Positions 32,727 to 41,419 of a DNA stretch of 64,000 bases are shown in pieces. The DNA comes from JAFKFI01 sp963795435 (lineage in GTDB: Bacteria; Pseudomonadota; Alphaproteobacteria; Acetobacterales; Acetobacteraceae), in NCBI GenBank assembly GCA_963795435.1, contig CAWCHV010000002.1, positions 62,001 to 126,000 of the forward strand. Reading direction: 5' to 3'. Position 1 is the first letter of the stretch. Each line of letters opens with the position of its first letter. The translations under genes and the position numbers were made by a program. Under the pieces are notes generated by a model. The model ran no database searches. It saw only the letters and a list, made by a program, of their open reading frames with translations, and had not been told where the DNA came from.

Positions 32727-33683
32727 CTATTCGGCGGCGGCGGCCGTGGGCGCGCGGGCCATCGGTCGGTCCGCCGCCGCGCGCCCCGCCCGGAACAGGC
32801 TCGAAAGGAACTCGGCCTGACCATTGAACTTCGACGAGATCGGCAGGTCGAGCAACGCCTGGTCGGCATCGTAGCTGGTCAACCGCACCGAGGGCGGCAA
32901 GGCGGCGAGCTCGGCCGTCAGCACGTTGTGGCAGGCAATCTCGTTCAGCCGGTTCATGATCTGCGCGGGAGAGGTGGGCACGCCCGGTCGGCGCTCGGGC
33001 TGGGCGCGGATCAGGATGAGCTCGGCCGGCGGGTTCGGCGTCAGCAGCGGCCCGAGCGGCGGGTTGCCCGAGTAGCCGCCGTCCCAGTAGGCGCGGCCGC
33101 CGATCTCGATGGCGGGGAACACGAAGGGCAGGCACGACGAGGCGAGCAGCACCTCGGTGTCGATCTCGGCGTTGCCGAACAGCACCGCGCGCCCGGTCTC
33201 GACGTCGGTCGCGGCGACCGTCAAGCGCGCCGCGGCGGCGTGCGTCAGCAGCGAGCGGTCGATCAGGTCGTCGAGCACCGCGCGGAGCGGATTGAGGCCG
33301 AGCGGATTGAGCTGCGCCGGGCTGAACAGCCGCATCGCCGTCTCCAGCCCCTGCCAGATCAGGCTGTTGCTGAGATCCCAGCCCCACAGCCAGCGTTCCA
33401 GCGGGCCGCTTTGCAGCGGGCTGAGCGCGTAGGCCTGCGCCACACGCTGCCACAGCCGGCGCATCTCAACCCGCGCGCCCTCCGGCCCGTCGCGCACCAG
33501 GCCCTGCACCAGCATGGTGGCGAGGATCGCACCCGACGAGACGCCGCAGATAGCATCGAGCCGAAGCTCAGTTTGCAGCAGCCGGTCGAGCACGCCCCAG
33601 GTGAAGGCACCGTGCGCGCCACCGCCTTGCAGCGCGAGCGCCGTTCCAGGCCGGGCGACTCCGCCGCATTTCAATCCTGTCAT
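32727..33683 (-). CDS. Patatin-like phospholipase
   Basis: 318-residue Ser-Asp dyad lipid acyl hydrolase. The oxyanion loop is LALQGGGAHGAF, the nucleophile elbow is GVSSG (GxSxG), and the dyad Asp is in WDGGYSGNP (DGG in place of the commoner DGA). No signal peptide is seen; the first 15 residues are hydrophilic, so a cytoplasmic or membrane-associated location is likely. The C-terminal region (LLTPNPPAELILIRAQPERR and beyond) resembles alphaproteobacterial patatins of about 320 residues. It is the first gene of a two-gene unit with tam. Confidence 0.9.
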   Translation of the reverse strand: MTGLKCGGVARPGTALALQGGGAHGAFTWGVLDRLLQTELRLDAICGVSSGAILATMLVQGLVRDGPEGARVEMRRLWQRVAQAYALSPLQSGPLERWLWGWDLSNSLIWQGLETAMRLFSPAQLNPLGLNPLRAVLDDLIDRSLLTHAAAARLTVAATDVETGRAVLFGNAEIDTEVLLASSCLPFVFPAIEIGGRAYWDGGYSGNPPLGPLLTPNPPAELILIRAQPERRPGVPTSPAQIMNRLNEIACHNVLTAELAALPPSVRLTSYDADQALLDLPISSKFNGQAEFLSSLFRAGRAAADRPMARAPTAAAAE

Positions 33684-33709
33684 CTCACCGCATTAAAGAG
33701 CTGCCGTGC

Positions 33710-35122
33710 TTACGGCAACCACATTAACGCGCGCACCAGCCGGCGCGTTCGCTGGGCGAACAGGCGGGGCGCGTAGTACTCCCCGGCGGCGCGCTTCCCC
33801 GCCTCGGCGCGGGTGGGATACGGCACGATCATGCCGGCCAGCGCCGAAAGCTTCACGCGGCGGCCGATCGCCAGGGTCCAGGCGCCGATCATCTCGCCCG
33901 CGTGCGGCGCCAGGATGCCCGCCCCCAGCACACGCCCGCGCGCCACCACCAGCTTCACCAGACCGGCGGTGTCGGCCTCGGCGATGGCGCGATCGTTCTC
34001 GGCGAGCGGCCAGCGCAGCACCGTCACGTCGTGGCCCCGCTCTCGTGCCTCGGCCTCGGTCAGGCCGACCTGGGCCAGCTCGGGGTCGGTGTAGGTGACG
34101 CGCGACAGGGCGGAATAGTCGACGCGCGCGGGCAGGCGGAACAGGGCGCGGCGGATCACGATGCCGGCGTGATAGCTTCCCACATGCGTGAAGGCGCGCG
34201 GCCCGACGCCCTCCGGGTCGGCTATGTCGCCCACCGCGTAGACCCGCCGGTTGGTCGGGCTACGCAGCCCCCGGTCGGTCGCCACGCCCCGCGCCGTGGC
34301 GCGCACCCCGCCGGCGTCGAGGTCGAGGTCGGCGAGGCTCGGCTGCCGCCCCACGGCGACCAGCAGGTGGGTGCCCGCGATCCGTCGGCCGTCCTTCAGC
34401 ACGAGCGCCGGCCCCGGTTGTACCGCGACCACTTCGGCGTGCTCGAGAATCGCGACACCCTGACCGGCCAGGATGGCGCGTAGCGAGGCCGCCAGTTCGG
34501 GATCCTCCTTGGCGGCGATGTCGCCCGACTGCACGATCGTCACTTGGCAACCGAGTCCGGCATGGGCCTGCGCCATTTCGATCCCGATCGGGCCGCCACC
34601 CAGGATCAGCAGATGGCCGGGCTTCTCCGCGAGCTCGAACAGCGTCTCGTTGGTCAGGAACGGCACGTCGCGCAGGCCAGGAATGTCGGGCACGGCGGCG
34701 CGGCTGCCGGCGGCGATGACGATGCGCCGCGCGGTGAGGGGCCGCCCGCCGACCAGCAGCGACTCCGGCGCGACGAACCGCGCGCTGTCACGCAGCACCG
34801 TCGCACCCAGGCCGCGATAGCGTTCCTCGGAATCAATGGGTGCGATCGCGGCGATTGCGCCCTGGACGTGGGCGCGCACCCCTCGCCAGTCGATCTCCGG
34901 CTCACGTAGCCGCACGCCGTAGCGGCCGGCGCTACGGGCCGATTGCGCGGCGTGGGCCGCCGCGAGGAGCGCCTTGCTCGGCACGCAGCCAAAATTCAGG
35001 CAGTCCCCGCCCATCCGGCCACGCTCGATCAGCGCCACGGACAATCCGAGCCGCGCCGCCACCGACGTCACCGCGAGCCCCGAGGCGCCCGCGCCGATCA
35101 CCGCGAGGTCGAAATCAGCCAT
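33710..35122 (-). CDS. FAD-dependent pyridine nucleotide-disulfide oxidoreductase (MerA-like)
   Basis: 470 residues, class I flavoprotein disulfide reductase. FAD motif GAGASGLAV, redox disulfide GGDCLNFGCVPSK (CxxxxC), NAD(P) motif ILGGGPIGIEMAQ, and FAD motif YAVGDIAD. The dimerisation domain is C-terminal. The His-Glu pair of dihydrolipoamide dehydrogenase (HPTxxE) is replaced by YPTRAE, as in mercuric reductase-like members. The extra N-terminal metal-binding domain and C-terminal Cys pair of real MerA are absent. The substrate is unknown. Its start overlaps the TVP38 gene by eight bases. Confidence 0.9.
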   Translation of the reverse strand: MADFDLAVIGAGASGLAVTSVAARLGLSVALIERGRMGGDCLNFGCVPSKALLAAAHAAQSARSAGRYGVRLREPEIDWRGVRAHVQGAIAAIAPIDSEERYRGLGATVLRDSARFVAPESLLVGGRPLTARRIVIAAGSRAAVPDIPGLRDVPFLTNETLFELAEKPGHLLILGGGPIGIEMAQAHAGLGCQVTIVQSGDIAAKEDPELAASLRAILAGQGVAILEHAEVVAVQPGPALVLKDGRRIAGTHLLVAVGRQPSLADLDLDAGGVRATARGVATDRGLRSPTNRRVYAVGDIADPEGVGPRAFTHVGSYHAGIVIRRALFRLPARVDYSALSRVTYTDPELAQVGLTEAEARERGHDVTVLRWPLAENDRAIAEADTAGLVKLVVARGRVLGAGILAPHAGEMIGAWTLAIGRRVKLSALAGMIVPYPTRAEAGKRAAGEYYAPRLFAQRTRRLVRALMWLP

Positions 35123-35813
35123 GCGCGCGTCTCCATCGGCGCCACAGCACGGGCGCCAGCGCGAGTAGGGCGAGCCCGATCCGCGGCAGCAGGATCCCAG
35201 GTGAGAGGATCGCCGAGAGATCGGGCTCGCCGCCGAGCGCCAGAACGTCGCGCAGTCCCGCCCCGAGCGAGACAAAGAACAGCACGCCCGGAATGATGCC
35301 GACCAGTGTGGCAAGGAAGAACGGCGCGAGCCGCATCCCCACCAGCGCCGGTGCGAGGTTCACCAGCCAGAACGGCACAATCGGCAGCAGCCGCAACGAA
35401 AGCAGATAACTGAACCCGTCCCGCTCCAGCCCCGGCCCGATACGCTCCAACAGGGGTGCCGCGCGACGGCGCAGCGGCGCTGCGAGCGCGGATCGGGCGG
35501 CGAGGAACAGCAGGACGGCGCCGACGGTCGCGCCGAGCACCACGCAGGCGGCAGCCAGAACCGTGCCGAACAGCACGCCGCCGACCATGCTGAGCAGCGC
35601 CGCCTCGGGGATCGACAGGGCCGTCACCGCCACGTAGAGGAATATGAAAGCGACCGGCGCCGCGATCGGGTGAAATGCCACGAAGGCGCGCAGCGACGCT
35701 TCGTGTGCCGCCAGCATCGGCCAGGACAGTTCCTTGCGCAGCCCCGTCGCCCAGGCGGCGGCGAGGCCGGCGAGCAGGATCAGAAGCGGCAGGAAGCGGG
35801 CGAACCGGCGCAT
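35115..35813 (-). CDS. TVP38/TMEM64 family inner-membrane protein
   Basis: 232 residues with about six hydrophobic segments, of the SNARE-associated/VTT (DedA-like) domain family. The conserved block FIFLYVAVTALSIPEAALLS followed by GGVLFG and the C-terminal FLATLVGIIPGVLFF are typical. Proteins of this type are linked to lipid or envelope homeostasis; the transported species is unknown. It is followed, with an eight-base overlap, by the MerA-like flavoprotein. The TVP38 and flavoprotein pairing recurs in other bacteria and may indicate a shared redox or membrane role. Confidence 0.88.
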   Translation of the reverse strand: MRRFARFLPLLILLAGLAAAWATGLRKELSWPMLAAHEASLRAFVAFHPIAAPVAFIFLYVAVTALSIPEAALLSMVGGVLFGTVLAAACVVLGATVGAVLLFLAARSALAAPLRRRAAPLLERIGPGLERDGFSYLLSLRLLPIVPFWLVNLAPALVGMRLAPFFLATLVGIIPGVLFFVSLGAGLRDVLALGGEPDLSAILSPGILLPRIGLALLALAPVLWRRWRRAHG

Positions 35814-35866
35814 TCTTGTTTCCTTCCGGCGTCGGCACGCGCCGGTTGTGCCGCGACGCTGCGGAA

Positions 35867-35895
35867 TTGACGGAGGCGGGGCCGACCCCTATACG
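35867..35895 (+). promoter_or_regulatory. Strong sigma-70 promoter for rpmH
   Basis: TTGACG (35867-35872), a 17-base spacer and TATACG (35890-35895) lie 87 bases before the rpmH start. Both hexamers are close to consensus and the spacing is ideal. It would drive rpmH-rnpA-yidD-yidC and downstream genes. The gap 35814-35982 holds nothing else recognised. Confidence 0.7.
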
Positions 35896-35982
35896 CGGCC
35901 TGCGAACATGGCCCGCTCGGCCCCGCCAGCCCCGTTCCGGTCTTTGCGCCTGATGGGCTTTTGATCCAATCGGAGAAGTGTC

Positions 35983-36117
35983 GTGAAGCGTACGTATCAA
36001 CCGTCGAAGCTGGTCCGCAAGCGCCGGCACGGCTTTCGTGCCCGCATGGCGACCGTCGGCGGCCGCAAGGTGCTGGCCAACCGCCGCGCCAAAGGCCGCA
36101 AGCGCCTGTCAGCCTGA
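35983..36117 (+). CDS. rpmH: 50S ribosomal protein L34
   Basis: 44 residues. MKRTYQPSKLVRKRRHGFRA then RMATVGGRKVLANRRAKGRK is the complete L34 sequence pattern, extremely Arg/Lys-rich. It starts with GTG at 35983 with GGAGAAG upstream. It heads the rpmH-rnpA-yidD-yidC-engB block, which in many bacteria lies near the replication origin. No dnaA is present upstream here. Confidence 0.97.
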   Translation: MKRTYQPSKLVRKRRHGFRARMATVGGRKVLANRRAKGRKRLSA

Positions 36118-36150
36118 CGCCGTATCAGCCTGACCGCGCAAGCCACATCG

Positions 36151-36489
36151 ATGGGCCCGCCGGAGCGCCTCAAGCGTCGGGCGGAGTTCCTGCGCGTCGC
36201 GGCGAAGGGGCGCAAGGCGCCGATGCCCGGCCTCGTGCTGCAGGCCCTGGCGCGCGGCGACGACGGACCCGCGCGGATCGGCTTCACCGTCACCCGCAAG
36301 GTCGGCAACGCCGTGGTGCGCAACCGCACCCGCCGGCGGCTGAAGGAAGCGGCGCGGCTATTGCTGCGGGAGCACCCGGTGTCGGGCGTCGACCTCGTCC
36401 TGGTCGGGCGCGACAAGACCCGCGGCCGTCCGTTCGTGCTGCTGCGCGACGATCTGCGGCGGGCGCTGGCCAAGGCGGGCGTGGCATGA
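36151..36489 (+). CDS. rnpA: Ribonuclease P protein component
   Basis: Basic 112-residue cofactor of the RNase P ribozyme that removes tRNA 5' leaders. It shows the RKVGNAVVRNRTRRRLKEAARLLL signature from about residue 49, with RNR/RRR, preceded by GFTVT and followed by VDLVLVGRDKTRGRPFVLL. It begins 33 bases after rpmH and ends overlapping the yidD start (ATGA). Confidence 0.95.
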   Translation: MGPPERLKRRAEFLRVAAKGRKAPMPGLVLQALARGDDGPARIGFTVTRKVGNAVVRNRTRRRLKEAARLLLREHPVSGVDLVLVGRDKTRGRPFVLLRDDLRRALAKAGVA

Positions 36490-36764
36490 ACCCGGCCTCG
36501 GGCCTCGCGATCGGCGTGGTGCGCCTATATCAATGGACGCTGCGGCCGTTCATCGGGGCCAATTGCCGCTTCGAGCCGAGCTGCAGCGAATACGCCATCG
36601 AGGCGCTGCGGGCGCACGGGGCGGTGCGCGGCGGTGGGCTCGCTGCGTGGCGCATCCTGCGCTGCAACCCTTGGAACGAGGGCGGGTACGATCCGGTGCC
36701 GCCCTGCCGATGCATCGACGGCCGCACCACAGGGCCTCGATCCGTGGACGATTTGAGGCCCTAG
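36486..36764 (+). CDS. yidD: Membrane protein insertion efficiency factor YidD
   Basis: 92-residue YidD, an amphipathic inner-membrane protein that helps YidC-dependent insertion. Its characteristic Cys-containing core FIGANCRFEPSCSEYAIEAL, then RILRCNPWNEGGYDPVPP, is complete. It overlaps rnpA by four bases and precedes yidC by 17 bases, the standard gene order. Confidence 0.94.
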   Translation: MNPASGLAIGVVRLYQWTLRPFIGANCRFEPSCSEYAIEALRAHGAVRGGGLAAWRILRCNPWNEGGYDPVPPCRCIDGRTTGPRSVDDLRP

Positions 36765-36781
36765 CGGGCCGGAACGGGGCT

Positions 36782-38539
36782 ATGATGGACCAAAAGCGGC
36801 TGTTCATCGCGATCGCCGTATCGATCGCGATCCTCCTGGGCTTTCAGCTGCTGGTGGCGCCGCACATGCCGCATCAGCCGCCGGCCACCACCCAGGAGGC
36901 GAACAAGGCAACGCCGCATCCGAGCGGTGTGACCCCGCGAGAAGGCTCGCCGGCGAGCGGCGCGGCGCCGGCGCAGGCGGCGGCCGAAGTGGTTCCCAAG
37001 GAGGTGCCGCGGCTCAAGATCGCCGGCTCGCGGGTGCGCGGCTCCATGAGCCTGCTGGGCGGCCGGCTCGACGACCTCGTGCTGACCGACTACCGCGAGA
37101 CGCTGGCGCCGGACTCGCCGCTGGTCCGGCTGCTGGAGCCGCGTTCGGACCCCAACCCCTATTACGTCCAGTACGGCTGGTCGGCGGCGCCCGGCGAGCG
37201 CGTGAAGCTGCCGGACAATGACACGATTTGGACCGCCTCGGCCCCTGATCTGACCACCGCGCACCCGGTCACGCTGAGCTGGGACAACGGCGAGGGGTTG
37301 ACCTTCGAGCTCGGCCTGTCGGTCGACGACAACTACATGTTCTCGGTCGAGCAGCGGGTCCGCAACACGACCGGCGCGCCGGTGAAGCTGTTCCCCTGGG
37401 CCCGCATCCGGCGCGACTACACTCCCACGGTCGCTGGCTACTACCTGCTGTTCGAGGGCTTGCTCGGGGTCAGCAATGGCACCTTGCAGGAGACCAAATA
37501 CTCCGACGCGAGGAGCGAGGGCGCCAAGCACGATGGCGTCGCGTTCACCGCCACCGGCGACGGCGGCTGGGCCGGCATCACCGACAAATACTGGCTGACC
37601 GCCCTGGTGCCTGACCAGACGATGGCCTCCACTGTCACCTTCCGCCATCTCGACGAGGGCGGCGACCACTACCAGGTGGACTACGCGACGCAGGAGCCGA
37701 AGACGGTCGCGCCAGGGACTACGGCGACGCTGCGGACGCATCTGTTCGCCGGCGCGAAGATCGTCACCCTGCTCGACCGCTACCAGGCGGAGTACCACAT
37801 CCCATCCTTCGACAAGGCGGTGGATTTTGGGTGGTTCTACTGGCTGACCAAGCCGATCTTCTACGCGCTCGACTGGCTGAACGGCGTGCTGGGCAATTTC
37901 GGCCTCGCCATCATGGCGTTTACCGTGTTCGCAAAGCTGCTCTTCTTTCCGCTCGCCAACAAGTCCTACACCTCCATGAGCCGGATGAAGCTGCTCGGAC
38001 CCAAGGTGCAGGCGTTGCGCGAGCGGTTGAAGGACGACCCGGCGAAGATGCAGCAGGAGATGATGGCGCTGTACCGGGCGGAGAAGGTCAACCCGGCGAG
38101 CGGCTGCCTGCCGATGGTCGTGCAGATCCCGGTGTTCTTCTCGCTCTACAAGGTGATCTTCGTCACCATCGAGATGCGTCAGGCGCCGTTCTTCGGTTGG
38201 ATCCACGACCTCTCGCAGGTCGATCCGACGAACATCTTCAATCTGTTCGGTCTGCTGCCGTTCGATCCGACGCTGATCTCGCCCTTCCTGCATCTCGGCG
38301 CCTGGCCGCTGATGATGGGCCTGACGATGTTCTTCCAGCAGAAGCTGAACCCGCCGCCGCCCGATCCGATGCAGGCGCGCCTGTTCCAGTTCATGCCGGT
38401 GATCTTCACCTTCATGCTGGCGCGCTTCCCGGCCGGGCTGGTGATCTACTGGACCTGGAACAATCTCCTCTCCATCGCGCAGCAATGGGTCATCATGCGC
38501 CGCACCCGGCTGCCGCGACCGAACCTGGCCCGCACCTGA
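36782..38539 (+). CDS. yidC: Membrane protein insertase YidC
   Basis: About 585 residues. N-terminal membrane anchor (residues about 6-26), a large periplasmic P1 domain, and the C-terminal insertase core with five helices: FYWLTKPIFYALDWLNG, FGLAIMAFTVFAKLLFFPL, then KVQALRERLKDDPAKMQQEM in the cytoplasmic hairpin, MVVQIPVFFSLYKVIF, and the last helix pair ending near LVIYWTWNNLLSIAQQ. The TM2 Arg-containing region of the hydrophilic groove is consistent with the family. Two adjacent ATGs (36782, 36785) are available. The gene's 3' end overlaps the next gene. Confidence 0.96.
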   Translation: MMDQKRLFIAIAVSIAILLGFQLLVAPHMPHQPPATTQEANKATPHPSGVTPREGSPASGAAPAQAAAEVVPKEVPRLKIAGSRVRGSMSLLGGRLDDLVLTDYRETLAPDSPLVRLLEPRSDPNPYYVQYGWSAAPGERVKLPDNDTIWTASAPDLTTAHPVTLSWDNGEGLTFELGLSVDDNYMFSVEQRVRNTTGAPVKLFPWARIRRDYTPTVAGYYLLFEGLLGVSNGTLQETKYSDARSEGAKHDGVAFTATGDGGWAGITDKYWLTALVPDQTMASTVTFRHLDEGGDHYQVDYATQEPKTVAPGTTATLRTHLFAGAKIVTLLDRYQAEYHIPSFDKAVDFGWFYWLTKPIFYALDWLNGVLGNFGLAIMAFTVFAKLLFFPLANKSYTSMSRMKLLGPKVQALRERLKDDPAKMQQEMMALYRAEKVNPASGCLPMVVQIPVFFSLYKVIFVTIEMRQAPFFGWIHDLSQVDPTNIFNLFGLLPFDPTLISPFLHLGAWPLMMGLTMFFQQKLNPPPPDPMQARLFQFMPVIFTFMLARFPAGLVIYWTWNNLLSIAQQWVIMRRTRLPRPNLART

Positions 38540-39195
38540 GCGAGTTTCCCGCCTCCCTCGCCGGGCTGCCCGAACCCGGCGCGGTCGAGCTGGAGGCCGG
38601 GCGGCGGCTGTTCGCGGCCGAGTGCCGCTTCATGCTCGGCGTGGTGACGGCCGACCAGCTGCCGCCGCCGGCCGGGCCGGAGATCGCTTTCGCCGGGCGC
38701 TCGAACGTGGGGAAATCCTCGCTGATCAACGCGCTGACCGGGCGGCATTCGGTGGCGCGCGCCTCGGGGCAGCCCGGCCGAACCCGCCAGCTCAACTTCT
38801 TCGACCTCGGCGGAAGGCTGACCCTGGTGGACATGCCGGGTTACGGCTACGCGCAGGCGCCGAAGGACATCAAGGCGGACTGGCAGGGGCTGATGTTCGA
38901 CTATCTCCGCGGCCGCTCCAGCCTGCGCCGCGCGATCCTGCTGCTCGACGCAAGGATCGAGCTCAAACCATCGGACGAGGCGGTGATGGGGCTGCTCGAC
39001 CGCGCGGCGGTGACGTTCCAAATCGTGCTGACCAAGGCCGACGGAGTGAAGCCCGGTCCGCTCGCGCGCAAGCTGGCGGAGGCGGCGCGAGTCGTAAGCC
39101 AGCATCCCGCCGCCCATCCCCAGGTGTTGGCGACCAGCAGCGAGACAGGCTACGGCATCCCAGAGCTGCGGGCCGCCTTGGCGAGCCTGGCTTGA
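38485..39195 (+). CDS. engB: Ribosome biogenesis GTP-binding protein YihA/YsxC
   Basis: TrmE-Era-EngA family GTPase. G1 AFAGRSNVGKSSLINAL, the effector region SGQPGRTRQLNFF, G3 DMPGYGYAQAP, G4 LTKADGVK and SSETGYGI at G5 are present. It is needed for 50S maturation. The first visible conserved part begins LEAGRRLFAAECRF. The start is uncertain: ATG at 38485 lies inside yidC (55-base overlap, 236 residues), and CTG at 38536 would give a CTGA overlap and 219 residues. No better start codon lies between them. Confidence 0.93.
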   Translation: MGHHAPHPAAATEPGPHLSEFPASLAGLPEPGAVELEAGRRLFAAECRFMLGVVTADQLPPPAGPEIAFAGRSNVGKSSLINALTGRHSVARASGQPGRTRQLNFFDLGGRLTLVDMPGYGYAQAPKDIKADWQGLMFDYLRGRSSLRRAILLLDARIELKPSDEAVMGLLDRAAVTFQIVLTKADGVKPGPLARKLAEAARVVSQHPAAHPQVLATSSETGYGIPELRAALASLA

Positions 39196-39253
39196 CCAGC
39201 CCCGGCCGGCATCGCTACACGCGCGGCGCCCCTTCGCGGCGGAGGATGCGTCC

Positions 39254-40168
39254 ATGACCGGCGGCAGATTGGCGTCCGACGCCGACATCGCCCAGGCGAC
39301 CGAGCAGGCGCGCATCCTGGCGCACGCGCTGCCGTTCCTGCGCCGCTACGCGGGCGCGACGGTGGTGGTGAAATACGGCGGGCACGCGATGGGCGAGGAG
39401 GCGATGGCCGAGCAGTTCGGCGCCGACATCGCCCTGCTCAAGCAGGTCGGCATCAATCCGGTGGTGGTGCATGGCGGCGGCCCGCAGATCAACATCATGC
39501 TGAAGCGGCTGGCAATCCAGTCGACCTTCATCGACGGCCTGAGGGTGACCGACGCGGCGATGGTGGAGGTGGTCGAGATGGTGCTTGCCGGCACCGTCAA
39601 CAAATACGTCGCCGGGCTGATCACCAAGGCGGGGGCGCTGGCGGTCGGCGTGTCAGGCAAGGACGGCGCGATGATCCGCGCGCGCAAGCTGCGCCGCACC
39701 AAGGTGGATCCCGGCAGCAATATCGAGCGCGTGCTCGACCTCGGCTTCGTGGGCGAGCCCGAGCATGTCGACGTGCGGGTGATCCACGCGCTGACCGGCG
39801 CCGGGCTGATCCCGGTGATCGCGCCGGTCGGCGTCGACGCCAACGGCCAGACTTACAACATCAACGCTGACACGGTGGCCGGCGCCGTGGCGGGCGCGCT
39901 CGGGGCAACCCGCCTGCTGATGCTGACGGATGTCGCGGGCGTGCTGGACAACGCCAAGGCGCTGATCCCCGAGCTGACCATCGCCGATGTCGAGCAGGGC
40001 ATTGCCAGCGGCATGATCTCCGGCGGCATGATCCCGAAGGTCGAGACCTGCGCCGAGGCGGTTCGCGCCGGGGTGAAGGGTGCCGTGATCCTGGACGGCA
40101 GGCTGCCGCACGTCTGCCTGCTCGAACTGTTCACCGAAACGGGGATCGGCACGCTCATCCGCGCCTGA
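39254..40168 (+). CDS. argB: Acetylglutamate kinase
   Basis: Second step of arginine biosynthesis: phosphorylates N-acetylglutamate. 304 residues. KYGGHAMGE near the N-terminus binds ATP, VVVHGGGPQIN is the glycine-rich loop, and INADTVAGAVAGALGATRLLMLTDVAG and GMIPKVETCAEAVRAG are the family blocks. The 25-residue N-terminal extension is typical of hexameric, arginine-feedback-sensitive enzymes. It follows engB after 58 bases and converges on the DUF2336 gene. Confidence 0.95.
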   Translation: MTGGRLASDADIAQATEQARILAHALPFLRRYAGATVVVKYGGHAMGEEAMAEQFGADIALLKQVGINPVVVHGGGPQINIMLKRLAIQSTFIDGLRVTDAAMVEVVEMVLAGTVNKYVAGLITKAGALAVGVSGKDGAMIRARKLRRTKVDPGSNIERVLDLGFVGEPEHVDVRVIHALTGAGLIPVIAPVGVDANGQTYNINADTVAGAVAGALGATRLLMLTDVAGVLDNAKALIPELTIADVEQGIASGMISGGMIPKVETCAEAVRAGVKGAVILDGRLPHVCLLELFTETGIGTLIRA

Positions 40169-40183
40169 CGGAAGGCCGGGCGC

Positions 40184-41419
40184 TCATCTGCCCATGCGGC
40201 CGAGGAAGTCGAGGTGCCAGCGCATCTCGTCGGCGGCCAGCGGGAAGTTTCCCCCTGCGTCCGGGCCGAGCAGGGCGGCCGGGGCGAGGCGGGCTAGCAG
40301 CGACTGGACGGGTCCCGCGACCGCCATCGTGAAACCCGCCTTCCAGATGAGGCTGACCAGGCCCTTGGTGCTGCGCAGCGCGGCGGCCCGCTGCACGACG
40401 GGGAGCGGGACGCGAGCAGCGGTGGCCAGCAGGGCGGCGACGAGTTTCGCGTCGCCCTGTCGCGCCGCCTGCAGCAGCGTCGTCTCGGTGATGCGCTTGC
40501 CCGGCGGCGCACCACTGGCCCAACTCACTGCCTCGCAGCCGTTGATAGCCGCCGTCGGACGGGTATCCGCCTCCAGGCGCTTCCTGAGCCGGGCGCGTAG
40601 CTCTCCGAGCAAGCCGGCGTCGAGATCGGCGCGATTGGCCCGGACCTCGAGCAGATGGTCGGCCACGATCCCGGCGAGCTTCCGAGCGGAGCCGGCCGGC
40701 AGCGTCGGGCGGCGGACCAGGGGCTCGTGCCATTCCGTGTGCTCCGCCCCGTTGGCGATCAACGCATCCAGGGTGGCCTCACGGATCGCGGCGGATTGGT
40801 TGGTCAGCAGTACGCGGATCGCCGAGACGTTGGCGATGGCCACGATGCGGTCGCACACCGCCTCGTTCAGGTGCGGACGGCGGGCCACGGAAATGACGGT
40901 TGCATCGTGCGGGGATTTGGTGAGCAGCGCCAGCAGGTCCGGCTCGGTGAGCAGCGGCGAGAAACGGATCACCGGCTCGGCGACGGGAAGCTCGGGGTCA
41001 TGCGCAAGTGCGAGGATCAGTTCGCGCGGCGCATCCGGCATCTCCTTCAGCACGTCGGCGAGGGCGGCCCGGACGCGCACCGCCTCATCCTCCACCAAGC
41101 CGGCGAGTGCCTCATAGGTTTGCTGGCGCAGCCGCTCCTGCTCGTGGTCCGAGAGACCGGGCGCCAGGGCGCCGAGCTTGCGGGCAATCAGGACGCGCAC
41201 CCGCTCGTCATCGTCCTTGGCGAGCCGGTGGACCGCTTGCGGAGGCGCCGCCTCGTTCATGGCGACGGCCGCGCGTACCGTGACCAGCGGGTCATTGGCC
41301 AGCAAGCAGAGAATCTCGGGCGGCGTCTGCGAGTTGGCCCCCACCCGTACGCGGACAGGCTCCGCAAGTCCTCGGGCGATGGATCGGGCGGGCGCGTGCG
41401 GGTCGCCGTCTGGTCTCAT
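40184..41419 (-). CDS. DUF2336 domain protein with HEAT-like repeats
   Basis: 411 residues, an alphaproteobacterial family of unknown function. The N-terminal two thirds are short helical repeats (LLANDPLVTVRAAVAMNEA, LAHDPELPVAEPVIRF, LTKSPHDATVISVARR) consistent with HEAT-like or ARM-like solenoids for protein binding. The C-terminal part (LLQAARQGDAKLVAALLAT, LARLAPAALL) is the rest of the DUF2336 module. The ATG at 41419 overlaps the stop of the upstream diguanylate cyclase (ATGA), so the two are made together. It may be a partner in c-di-GMP or chemosensory signalling, but that is inference. Confidence 0.82.
   Translation of the reverse strand: MRPDGDPHAPARSIARGLAEPVRVRVGANSQTPPEILCLLANDPLVTVRAAVAMNEAAPPQAVHRLAKDDDERVRVLIARKLGALAPGLSDHEQERLRQQTYEALAGLVEDEAVRVRAALADVLKEMPDAPRELILALAHDPELPVAEPVIRFSPLLTEPDLLALLTKSPHDATVISVARRPHLNEAVCDRIVAIANVSAIRVLLTNQSAAIREATLDALIANGAEHTEWHEPLVRRPTLPAGSARKLAGIVADHLLEVRANRADLDAGLLGELRARLRKRLEADTRPTAAINGCEAVSWASGAPPGKRITETTLLQAARQGDAKLVAALLATAARVPLPVVQRAAALRSTKGLVSLIWKAGFTMAVAGPVQSLLARLAPAALLGPDAGGNFPLAADEMRWHLDFLGRMGR

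Noticed and set aside
33710..35122. Calling the flavoprotein mercuric reductase (merA)
   Set aside because: Lacks the metal-binding N-terminal domain and the C-terminal cysteine pair, and no mer genes are adjacent.
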